Part shown: positions 15,867 through 23,400 of the stretch, piece after piece | Numbering within the stretch: the stretch's first letter is position 1 | How the letters are laid out: every line of letters starts with the position of its first letter | Source: JACOWB01 sp964373665 | Lineage (GTDB): Archaea; Aenigmatarchaeota; Aenigmatarchaeia; CG10238-14; SCSR01 | NCBI GenBank assembly: GCA_964373665.1 | Contig: CAYJVM010000010.1 | Coordinates: 1 to 29,692 of the forward strand | Length of the DNA stretch: 29,692 bases | Direction: 5' to 3' | Program-made: the position numbers and the translations under genes | The notes under the pieces: generated by a model | Database searches by the model: none | The model's input: the letters and a program-made list of their open reading frames with translations, nothing else | What the model was told of the DNA's origin: nothing

Positions 15867-16139
15867 ATGCAGAATACTGATCTTAAACAAATGCCTTCAA
15901 TCGTAAACAAAAGAGTAGAAGAAAGACTAGCGTATTTCCAAGATAAATTATCAAAGACTATACAAAGCGAAAAGGAACTGATGGAATTTGAGATACTGAG
16001 TTCTTTGGTGATAGAAAAAAAGGATGATTTAAGAAAATCTATGAAAGAAGATAGGCATAAGGCATGGAAACAAGCTCTAAAAAAGGCCAAGGGTAACGAG
16101 CAGAAGGCTATTGAGATTTTTGACGAGCTGTATCCCTAG
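15867..16139 (+). CDS. Small helical hypothetical protein
   Basis: This 90-residue protein is predicted almost wholly alpha-helical, rich in Lys and Glu (EERLAYFQDKLSKTIQSEKE, EKKDDLRKSMKEDRHKAWKQ), with no transmembrane segment or cysteine-rich motif. The ATG at 15867 is chosen over one at 15822 because a strong TATA element (ATATAAATATTTATA, ~15829-15843) lies ~30 nt upstream, and the earlier ATG would precede that promoter. It is convergent with the PIN-like gene, and their 3' ends overlap by ~32 nt. Family not recognised; an antitoxin-like or nucleic-acid-binding role is possible only by context. Confidence 0.65.
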   Translation: MQNTDLKQMPSIVNKRVEERLAYFQDKLSKTIQSEKELMEFEILSSLVIEKKDDLRKSMKEDRHKAWKQALKKAKGNEQKAIEIFDELYP

Positions 16140-16617
16140 GAAACCTTCTTCCTTCCAGTCCAACCATGTAAGCTAATTCTCTGACAGAATGTTCTTCCGA
16201 ATAGACGACATTTATTCCTTTGCGCTTGTAATGCGCTATTATTCTTGCGTCTGGCATATCACATTCTTCGTTAAATGTTTCTCTGTATTTTACAAAAAGC
16301 TCGTATCCAGCCTTATTGTCAATCCGTTTATCGTATTGAAGCTCCTGGACGCATAAAGCGGCTTTAACCTTCGAAATCTTGTCCTTTGCATCGCCCGGTG
16401 CAATGTTCTTTTTGTATACCAAGACACCATATGTTTCCTGAATAACTTTGCTTGAAACAAAGAATCTTGTTTTTCTTGCTGTAGATTTCCATTCTTGCAG
16501 GATTTTCAGCCTAGATTCTTCCGACAGCGCCAGCTCCACAAAATCCATCGAGTCGAATGCTACTTTGTTTTCGTCTCGAAATTCGAGTTTCTTCACTTGG
16601 ATGTTTATCGTCGGCAT
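16108..16617 (-). CDS. PIN-like domain protein, putative nuclease toxin
   Basis: The 169-residue protein has a short strand-rich N-extension (PTINIQVKKLEFRDE) before the PIN-like core. Acidic positions fit a PIN active site: FDSMDFVEL near residue 20-28, VIQETYG with the conserved Glu, and CDMPDARIIAHYKRKGINVV followed by YSEEHSV, where PIN proteins usually have T-x-D. It is the second gene of a likely operon, starting 22 nt after the HTH gene at 16640-17116, which suggests a regulator/antitoxin plus toxin pair of unusual composition. The PIN call is from pattern alone; the substitution near the last motif makes activity uncertain. Confidence 0.65.
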   Translation of the reverse strand: MPTINIQVKKLEFRDENKVAFDSMDFVELALSEESRLKILQEWKSTARKTRFFVSSKVIQETYGVLVYKKNIAPGDAKDKISKVKAALCVQELQYDKRIDNKAGYELFVKYRETFNEECDMPDARIIAHYKRKGINVVYSEEHSVRELAYMVGLEGRRFPRDTARQKSQ

Positions 16618-16639
16618 TTACCTCATCCTCAGAACATGT

Positions 16640-17116
16640 TCATCCCTGTTTTAACAGCTGTTTAATCCTCGGCGCGTCAGTTAGTTTTTCCAGTTCCTTG
16701 ACAAAATCCGACATCTTTTCCAAAGGGATGATTATCGACCCCATTCTTTTTGATACATCACCAGTTTTTCTTTGTTCACATATCCTCAGATATTTTCCGT
16801 ATTCGTTTTCCAAGACATCAAACCATATCGTTCTTCCCTGAGATGTGTTAAAACTTTTGAATAGAATGTAGTGCGGTCTATTGTTGGGAAAGTAAACCCG
16901 AGTTTGACCAAAGGTCTTGTTATAAATTTCGTTGGAAGATAACATATCCTGAAGGTGTTTTTCTACAGTCTCTCTAGAGATCTTGGTTAGCTCCATTATC
17001 TGGTTTATTGTCAGACCGTTTGGTTGTTCTTTCAGAGTGGCTGCTATTGTAGACGAGATTTTTACGGATTTTTCTGCCGGCGCTAGGTTTCTAATTTTCT
17101 CCAAGTCCAATTCCAT
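16640..17116 (-). CDS. Winged-HTH regulator with C-terminal PUR-like domain
   Basis: This protein is ~158 residues from the ATG at 17116. Residues ~20-75 form a winged helix (GLTINQIMELTKISRETVEK, HLQDMLSSNEIYNKTFGQTR, then VYFP). The C-terminal half, TIWFDVLENEYGKYLRICEQ...MGSIIIPLEKMSDFVKELEK, resembles a PUR/PC4-type beta-sheet-plus-helix unit, in which 'eN.rGkyL.i' and 'I.iPl....F...l' are typical; these bind single-stranded nucleic acid or dimerise. An ATG at 17137 would add seven residues but overlaps the TATA element at 17136-17145; the lower start is 25 nt from that element, consistent with leaderless transcription. It precedes the PIN-like gene by 22 nt, so it may be its repressor or antitoxin. 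Confidence 0.7.
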   Translation of the reverse strand: MELDLEKIRNLAPAEKSVKISSTIAATLKEQPNGLTINQIMELTKISRETVEKHLQDMLSSNEIYNKTFGQTRVYFPNNRPHYILFKSFNTSQGRTIWFDVLENEYGKYLRICEQRKTGDVSKRMGSIIIPLEKMSDFVKELEKLTDAPRIKQLLKQG

Positions 17117-17135
17117 GCGCTTAACTTCTAATTTC

Positions 17136-17145
17136 ATTTATAAAT
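17136..17145 (-). promoter_or_regulatory. TATA element for HTH-PUR/PIN operon
   Basis: ATTTATAAAT, the same decamer as in the DUF433 promoter, lies 25 nt upstream of the preferred ATG at 17116. Confidence 0.55.
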
Positions 17146-17150
17146 ACTTA

Positions 17151-17170
17151 CCCCCCTAGATCTCAGGGGG
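17151..17170. promoter_or_regulatory. G/C-armed inverted repeat next to the HTH-PUR promoter
   Basis: CCCCCCTAGATCTCAGGGGG has five-G/C arms around an AGATCT-containing centre. It begins 5 bp upstream of the TATA box, where transcription factors commonly bind. It could be the autoregulatory site of the HTH protein. Confidence 0.4.
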
Positions 17171-17186
17171 AAAGATTTAAGTAGTA

Positions 17187-17304
17187 TGGACTATACGCGC
17201 CCTAAAGGGTGCGGTTTCTTGAAAGAAAGGAATCTACAGGACAAAGGCTTCCCGATTCATCTGCCAGCTAAAGCTGCCAGTTTTCTCGGAGTGCGTTGAT
17301 AAAA
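17187..17304 (+). mobile_element. Multi-hairpin non-autonomous element, copy 2 (IS200/IS605-like PATE)
   Basis: This is the same architecture as 15620-15740: TGGACTATACGCGCCCTAAA at the left, the CTGCCAGCTAAAGCTGCCAG hairpin, and GTGCGTTGATAAAA at the right. The outer hairpins are identical while the ~25 bp linker between the second and third differs in sequence and length, so structure and not coding is conserved. The two copies are in the same orientation. It abuts a 3' gene fragment (17302-17418), so it or an associated deletion interrupted that gene. Confidence 0.65.
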
Positions 17305-17418
17305 AGAAGCAGATTTCAATACGAACTTTCAGAGGATGTGAAGAAGACCAAGGCTGAGACGTCTTTGAAAAGAGCAAAGGAATTCACGTTTGAACTGGAA
17401 AAGCTGCCGATTAGGTAA
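17302..17418 (+). pseudogene. 3' gene fragment interrupted by the hairpin element
   Basis: An open 38-codon stretch, KRSRFQYELSEDVKKTKAET and on to FELEKLPIR-stop, has protein-like composition (amphipathic, Lys/Glu rich) but no start and ends abruptly at the hairpin element. The family is not recognised. The corresponding 5' part is not visible on the other side of the element, so it was deleted or is elsewhere. The TAA overlaps the promoter region of the next gene. Confidence 0.45.
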
Positions 17419-17445
17419 GTATAATTAAGAAAGGTAATTATAATA

Positions 17446-18714
17446 ATGAAATTCGCGGTATTGGCTGTGGCTGTCTTCATTCTTCTGTCTTCTGGATCAG
17501 CATTGGCCCAGTCTGTTCGAGTGTTTGTAGCCAGTGGCAGCTACACGGGTGATCTTGGTGGTATTGCAGGCGCTGACATCAAATGCATGTTGGCTGCAAG
17601 CGTCCTTGGGGGTAAATGGAATGCATGGCTTAGCGACGGCAGTACATCACCTTCCGTGCGACTGTATCACAACAGCGTCCCTTACGTCCTTGTTGACGGA
17701 ACCGCTATCGCAGAAAATTGGGAAGGCCTGACAGATGGGGAATTGTTGCATGCGATCGATCTTACTGAAAATCAAGAGCCTCCAGATTCCGAAAGTGTTT
17801 GGACCGGCACACGCAACGACGGCACCAGTCACCCGCAAGACTGCAACGATTGGACTGAAGATTCTCATAGTCCTGAAGGACGAATTGGTAAGAACAACGA
17901 TGCAAAAAAATGGACCAATGACGGTAATGAAAGGTGCGACGGCTCTGCGACCATATACTGTTTCGAACAAAAACCCGTTGCCACTGCTGTTGAAAGCGTT
18001 GAGGGAGACCACACCTTTTCTTATGTAGACGTGACCGACAACGGGAAAACTGTCATTGTCGTCGCCGGGGAAAATGGTATGACATGCAAATGGTATGGCA
18101 GCGATGTTGATTATTCTGATTCTTCTGGTATTCCCTGCATTACGTCGGGGGCTCGTGCAACTTGCACTGTCAGTTCTACTGCGATTGGAAATGTTTACAC
18201 CAAGCATATCGCATGCAAGAACTCGCTAGGCAATGGCCAGTCTGCTACGGAAAATTTGGATGTCACATGGGAAGTAAATGTTGAAGAAATACCAGAGTTT
18301 GTAAGCACTGCTGAGAACTTTACCGCAACTTATCCGGATGCAATAACGGCGACTGTAGGTCAGCTGACAGACATTAAAATCGACATTTACAATATAGGAA
18401 CGGCATCTGAATCATATATTTTAAGTTACGCCGCCAGCTTTCCTGGCATCCTCGACATTACCAACAGGCAAGTGACAACGCAGACTGCGGATCCAGGCCA
18501 GTCAATTCCAGTGCATACCAGCATCAGAACTTTGACAGGGGACAACAATGCTCTTTCAATAACTATTACAGGTGTCTCAACAGGCGAAATCCTATACATT
18601 AGCATACCCGTAAGGTCAGGCAAGTTTAGTTTGCCCGAGTTTGGAATTTTCGGGTTTTTGCAAATAATCTTGATTTCATCAGTACTGTATTTCTTGTATA
18701 TTAGATTTAGGTGA
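17446..18714 (+). CDS. Exported DUF1554/CxWY surface protein with LPEF-TM tail
   Basis: This 422-residue protein has a signal peptide (MKFAVLAVAVFILLSSGSAL, cut near ALAQS). Residues ~24-175 are a DUF1554-like lectin-fold domain: VFVASGSYTGDLGGIAGAD, GGKWNAWLSDGS, PYVLVDGTAIAENWEGLTDG, VWTGTRNDGT, CNDWTED, ATIYCFEQ. Residues ~183-283 are a four-cysteine module (MTCKWYGSDVDYSDSSGIPC...YTKHIACKNSLGNGQSA...DVTWEV), then ~300-390 a CARDB/Ig-like domain and a tail FSLPEFGIFGFLQI plus a transmembrane helix ending YIRFR. It is a miniature version of the 6045-13676 protein. A TATA-like AGTATAATTA lies ~23 nt upstream. Predicted to be a membrane-anchored extracellular binding protein; the ligand is unknown. 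Confidence 0.85.
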   Translation: MKFAVLAVAVFILLSSGSALAQSVRVFVASGSYTGDLGGIAGADIKCMLAASVLGGKWNAWLSDGSTSPSVRLYHNSVPYVLVDGTAIAENWEGLTDGELLHAIDLTENQEPPDSESVWTGTRNDGTSHPQDCNDWTEDSHSPEGRIGKNNDAKKWTNDGNERCDGSATIYCFEQKPVATAVESVEGDHTFSYVDVTDNGKTVIVVAGENGMTCKWYGSDVDYSDSSGIPCITSGARATCTVSSTAIGNVYTKHIACKNSLGNGQSATENLDVTWEVNVEEIPEFVSTAENFTATYPDAITATVGQLTDIKIDIYNIGTASESYILSYAASFPGILDITNRQVTTQTADPGQSIPVHTSIRTLTGDNNALSITITGVSTGEILYISIPVRSGKFSLPEFGIFGFLQIILISSVLYFLYIRFR

Positions 18715-18851
18715 GCTGTAAAGTTAGCGACACCTAAAAGAGTGATAATACGGTTTTAGCTTATTGTTAATAAATTGCTTTTAGAAAAACAATACTCAAG
18801 TCCGAAACGTCAAGTCCAATAGAATTTAGGCGCATTATTGCTGCTTTGTAA

Positions 18852-19397
18852 TTACAGTTTCCCAAGAACCTCTTCGACCTTCGTTATAAATTCCTCTGCG
18901 TCTGCCAGCACAGCCGTTGCGTTCTCTTTCGAAATTGCCGGCGTTGCATCGTATTGTGCTGTTTCCCTTCTCGATTTGGTTTCTATAAGCTTTGTTATCA
19001 GTTTCTCACTCAGTGTGTAGGCTTTCGACAGATTATCGACGTGTTTAGCTTCCAGCTTTTCCTTTCTGACATAATAATTTTCCAGTACTGCTATAGTAGC
19101 TGCATAACTTTTTGATTTGAATCCTAATTTTGCAATAGTGGCCAACGTAGACATGTACATTCCGTAATAGGAGACGATGATAACCCATTCGTATGTGTTG
19201 AAATCATGTGGCATTGACAATACTTTCTTCAGCTCATCGTGCTCTGAAATCCTGAAAAGGACGTTTGCAACTGTGTAGTTCTTTCTAGCTTTTGCAAGAA
19301 ACGGTTTTTCCAGCTTTTTGTATTCATACCTCTTCAGCAATTGTTCTTTTCTCAGATAACCAGAAATTTTCCGCTTCAGAAAATCGCTTCTTTTCAT
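18852..19397 (-). CDS. HEPN-domain protein, partner of MNT nucleotidyltransferase
   Basis: This 181-residue, all-helical protein has the HEPN layout: N-terminal helix with EKPFLAKARKNYTVANVLFR, NTYEWVIIVSYYGMYMSTLA as the core helix, GFKSKSYAATIAVLENYYV, and a C-terminal ETKSRRETAQYDATPAISKE...ADAEEFITKVEEVL. In toxin HEPNs this last segment carries R-x4-6-H; here the His position appears to be Tyr or another residue, so RNase activity is uncertain. Its start overlaps the stop of the MNT gene by 4 nt. MNT/HEPN pairs act as toxin-antitoxin systems in which the MNT modifies the HEPN protein (known for some members). Confidence 0.8.
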   Translation of the reverse strand: MKRSDFLKRKISGYLRKEQLLKRYEYKKLEKPFLAKARKNYTVANVLFRISEHDELKKVLSMPHDFNTYEWVIIVSYYGMYMSTLATIAKLGFKSKSYAATIAVLENYYVRKEKLEAKHVDNLSKAYTLSEKLITKLIETKSRRETAQYDATPAISKENATAVLADAEEFITKVEEVLGKL

Positions 19398-20014
19398 GTC
19401 ATCAGCCTCCAGAATATTTCAGAACCGTATAGTGGAATACCATATTCTCGTGTTTCTTTGCCGACATTTAATTCTTTGGATTTCAGCATTTTCCTGAACT
19501 CTATTATGTCTGTTATCAAAGGACTTGTTTTAACACTATGTGAATATTCATAACTGGCACATGCTCTTTCTATGCCTTCTCTCACTGATTTGTCTTTCAT
19601 ATCTGCTACTATAAACAGCAAATCTATATCAGATGACTTTGTAGCTGTGCCTTTAGCGTAACTACCAAACAGAACTACAGAGTGCAGATCTGCTTCAAGT
19701 GCCTCGGAAAGCTTTTCTGTAAGGTTTTCCAGAACTGATTTCAATTTGTGATTCTCCTTAAATAACTCTTCTTTTCGCAATAGATCGGCCTCTGCGAGAA
19801 TCTGCCTGCATCTAGCATTTTCCAGATTTAATGTACAATGCTTCGCCATGCCTATTTTTTCGGCTAAAATTATTTCTTCTTTTATCATCGAACTTACGTG
19901 ATTGTGAGCAGGCCTGTAGCCTATTTTGAGCTTTTTCGATATTCCAAGTATTGAAAGGCCGCTTAATTCGCGTCTTAAAAGACTTGCTATTTTCAATACT
20001 GTTTCTCGCCTCAT
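19394..20014 (-). CDS. HTH-MNT nucleotidyltransferase (antitoxin of HEPN pair)
   Basis: The 206-residue protein has an N-terminal winged-helix HTH (IASLLRRELSGLSILGISKK ... YRPAHNHVSSMIKEEIILAE), a coiled linker, and a minimal nucleotidyltransferase core with VVLFGSYAKGTATKSSDIDL: the GS motif and the D-x-D metal site are intact. This supports active NMP transfer, as in MNT antitoxins that modify HEPN toxins. The ATG at 20014 is used; a GTG three codons upstream (20023) is possible. The HTH plus the palindrome at 20027-20044 imply autorepression. It is translationally coupled to the HEPN gene (4-nt overlap). Confidence 0.85.
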   Translation of the reverse strand: MRRETVLKIASLLRRELSGLSILGISKKLKIGYRPAHNHVSSMIKEEIILAEKIGMAKHCTLNLENARCRQILAEADLLRKEELFKENHKLKSVLENLTEKLSEALEADLHSVVLFGSYAKGTATKSSDIDLLFIVADMKDKSVREGIERACASYEYSHSVKTSPLITDIIEFRKMLKSKELNVGKETREYGIPLYGSEIFWRLMT

Positions 20015-20026
20015 ATTATTCACTTA

Positions 20027-20044
20027 ATGAATAATACTATTCAT
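20027..20044 (-). promoter_or_regulatory. Palindromic operator of the MNT/HEPN operon
   Basis: On the minus strand this reads ATGAATAGTATTATTCAT: 7-nt perfect arms around a 4-nt centre, followed by a further half-site-like TGAATAATAT running into the start codon. It lies between the TATA box and the start, the right place for a steric repressor such as the HTH of the MNT protein. Confidence 0.65.
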
Positions 20045-20048
20045 TTTA

Positions 20049-20057
20049 GTATATAAG
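20049..20057 (-). promoter_or_regulatory. TATA element of the MNT/HEPN operon
   Basis: The minus-strand TTATATAC sequence lies ~40 nt upstream of the ATG at 20014, directly before the operator. Confidence 0.55.
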
Positions 20058-20096
20058 GCTTTTGTACAGCTGGGACGAAATCATGCGCTTTTCTTT

Positions 20097-20189
20097 TCAA
20101 CTTACAGGAACACCAAGCGCAACAACGGCTTCACGAATCAGATGCGCTTTGCCCAAATCCGCCTCCGGCAACTTCTCATAATCCTGACG
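20097..20189 (-). pseudogene. Short 3' gene fragment, family unknown
   Basis: Thirty codons read RQDYEKLPEADLGKAHLIRE followed by AVVALGVPVS-stop, composition-wise a plausible protein C-terminus, but a stop codon lies immediately upstream and no start is present. Not recognised. The surrounding 20060-20430 region is higher in GC than the operon next to it and holds no intact gene. Confidence 0.3.
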
Positions 20190-20295
20190 TTAGGCGTAAT
20201 TCAAAATTCGTCTTTCCCCGATCGCCCGCCCCTAAATCGAGAGGGTTCTCTTCACTTTCATGTCATTTCTTCAAGAATCTTTCCACTTTACCTGA

Positions 20296-20461
20296 CGTTT
20301 ACTTTACAGCCCCGATTTAAGGTGGCTAGAGATTAGTTTCATATGCCGCGCTTGTGAAGAGGAAAGGACTAGGCCCTAATTCAACCCTGCAAATTTTAAT
20401 TATGCAAAATGCCCACAAGCCGCAGAAACAAATATATGCGATGAGTGCCAAATAAACTTGG
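20296..20461 (+). pseudogene. Degenerate zinc-ribbon-like coding remnant
   Basis: In one frame, broken by a single TAA at 20377-20379, the translation is FICRACEEERTRP, stop, FNPANFNYAKCPQAAETNIC, DECQINLDEE. The CxxC (20344, 20353), CPxx (20410) and CxxC (20437, 20446) codons are all in register, as in small archaeal zinc-ribbon proteins. The frame runs into the start of the giant gene at 20462 out of phase with it. It is probably a decayed gene whose 3' end was replaced when the giant gene arrived. Confidence 0.4.
20430..20438 (+). promoter_or_regulatory. TATA element for second giant protein
   Basis: AAATATATG is centred 28 nt before the ATG at 20462, consistent with near-leaderless transcription. 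Confidence 0.55.
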
Positions 20462-23400
20462 ATGAAGAGCATATTTTTTATCATAGCTGCAGTCGTTCTG
20501 TTGTTTTCCGTTAGCGTTTCCTACGCCCAGGGCTTGAAAACGATATCGCTGAATCCTGGATGGAACTTGATTTCAATAAGCTACAAGTCATTTTCCGTAT
20601 CGTCGACGACATGCGACATCGGGAAACTAAGCTTTTACAACAACCATCCGATACACGGGTGGCAGGTTGTCAGAGATTTCTACGAACTTGACGGCGCGAA
20701 GGGATACTGGGTCCGCTCAGAAAAAAGTTGCGAAATAAGGATAACAGCTAGCGATGAGGTTGCGGGCGAGAATATACGGCTGAAAAGTGGCTGGAACCAA
20801 ATAGGGTCGACGACGAATCCGCTGAGCTTTGAATCAGTCAAAGGACGTTGCGACGACTTGGAGTTTGTTCTCAGCTACTCCCCGGTCGGCAACATTTGGA
20901 CTATACTGAACTTGACCGATAACCTCGAGAGGCACAAGGGTTATTTTGTCAAAGGCGTCAACTGCCCGCCGATAACTGAAGTGGTGAGCGTGGAAGGGTA
21001 CGCATCGAAACCGTATCATGACATTAACGACAACGGCACTACGAATATTTTTATTGTCGGCGAGAATGGGATGGCATGCAGGATGTATGGCAGCGATGTT
21101 GATTATACAGCTGCAAGCGGAGAACCATGTGTGGTTAACGGAGACAGAGCCGCATGTTTCGTGAGCTCCACGGTCGGCGGATTCGCCTATACAAAGCACA
21201 TAGCGTGCGAAAACTCCTTGGGAAAAGGTCAATCTGCCAGCGAGAACCTTGACGTCACATGGAATGTCCAAGATCTCATACCGCCGACAGGAACCGTGAC
21301 GATAAACAATGGCAAGGCTCGCACAAACTCGCCTTCTGTCGCTTTATCGCTGACTTGCGTGGACACGTCTGGATGCTCGCACATGCTGATTTCAAATGAC
21401 AATGTGACATATTCCGCGCCGTCGGCATATGCGCCAACCGCCGCATGGGTGTTGGATTCAAGCAATGGTGAAAAGACAGTTTACGTCAAGTACAGGGACG
21501 TCCCGGGGAACTGGATGGTTCTTCCAACCAAGGACACTATAATACTGGACACGGTCCCGCCTGTTCTGAGCGACGGCAAACCGACGGGCATGACAAGGGC
21601 TTCCGATCCAACTCTCTTTGTCGAGACCAGCGAACAGGCCACATGCAGGTACAGCACATCTCCCGCAGATTACGGCTCTATGGATCCAGCAACAGAGAGT
21701 GCCGAGAGTTCAAGTCATTCCTGGAAGTTTACCGGCTTGCCGGACGGTCCCAAGACCTACTATGTCAAGTGCAAAGATTTGGCCGACAATGTCAACCCTG
21801 CAAATTACCAAATATCTTTCACGATAGACACCACTCCCCCGACGGTGACGTTGAATGTATACAGTCCCGATCCCGAGACCGCTGTCAGCACGCCGACGTA
21901 CAGCGGGACTGCGGCTGATGCGTTGAGCAATATTGACAGCATACAATACAGGTACAAGCCCAACTCGCTTGGATGGAACGAATGGCCGGCTGGCGACTGG
22001 AGAGGAGTTGGCTCAACCACTCCCGGCCTGCCTGCGCAGTCCGTCAGCTTCAGCTTCACGATTCCTGAAATGGACGACATGATGTACGACATCGAGGTGA
22101 GGGCGCATGACACCGGCTCTGACAGCTGGTCGCCTACAAATCCAACTCCAGCTGCAGCCAAAGATGAGCTGACGATGAGGCGATATAGTTCACTTATAGA
22201 TTCCGTTTGCGTTAAAAATTTTGCAGGTGCCTATGTCTGCAACGGCGATGTGGATGTCCTATACGGAGAGAATATTGAATTGAAAATAACAGTTGTGAAC
22301 ACCGGTCCGACGCAGGGCTGGTGGCTCGTAGGCGCGGAGGCTTGGAGGGTGGACAACTATGTCGCCCCTCATCTTTCCAGAGACCCTGCCACAAGAGTTG
22401 ACGTCTACTACAACGGCTTGGACAATGACGGCGGCTTGTCGCCAGGCACTCCTAATGGAATAGGTTCAGATTGCTATGTTGGCCCACCTATTGATGTTAA
22501 TAATGGAAACATTGCGCCATTCGTCGCAAGAGAAGTATTCTGCAAGTTTCCCGCTTCCCTGTTCGGCAATCCTACATCCGACAACCAAAGGATAATGTTC
22601 TGGGTGCACGAGAGGGACTTGGGCCAGGACAGGGACAACGACTGCGGCGGAACATCAGACAGCGCTTACTGCGGCGGTGCGTTCGGTCAGTTCCGCCAAT
22701 GCCCTAACGGTTGTTTTGGTGGCACATGGTGGTATGATGCATTGTCCACAGCAGAACCGGCAGCAGTAAGAGTGAACATAGAATATGCGCCTCATGTTGA
22801 CCCTGTTGCTCTTGTAGGCGAATGCAGAAACGGCCAAACTGTCACTTTGAAGTGTTTGGCTACTGATCCCAACCAGCCTGACAGAGACCTGACAGTGAAT
22901 GTGTGGGCAGGACAGTGCAACCCGCCAGACGATGCCGCATGCAGGGCCAGCTTGGCATGGATCACGCCAGCTACTACTGATAGAGTTTACTATGCAAATG
23001 AAGGTATGACCCCACCAGCAGCGGCAAACGGAGCGCCGTTTACTAAGACTATTGCAGCTGTCAACCAGCCTGTAGGCAGCGCCATAGCCGCGACATGCCG
23101 CGCGACTGACAACGCCGGGCTGGTTTCCAATTGGGGCGACTCATATCCATTGTGCGTGGTTGTGAACACCAATCCTTTATTGAGTTCTGTCTCGACGCCT
23201 ACAAGTGTTGAAATATTGACTACGATGACATTTTCGTCCACTGCTACAGATCCCGATTCTGGGTCAGGAGACATGCTGACACTTTATGTCTGCAGAAATT
23301 CCGACTGCAATAGTTGCGGACCTGCGGGAACAGGAAATTGTTGGGGTGCCAGCTCTGCCAGCATTTCGTCAAATCCCTCTGCAACAACCACATGCCCCTT

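Noticed and set aside
20142..20336. 64-codon ORF MRFAQIRLRQLLII...
   Set aside because: It has composition unlike a folded protein, overlaps two better-supported gene remnants, and no promoter precedes it.
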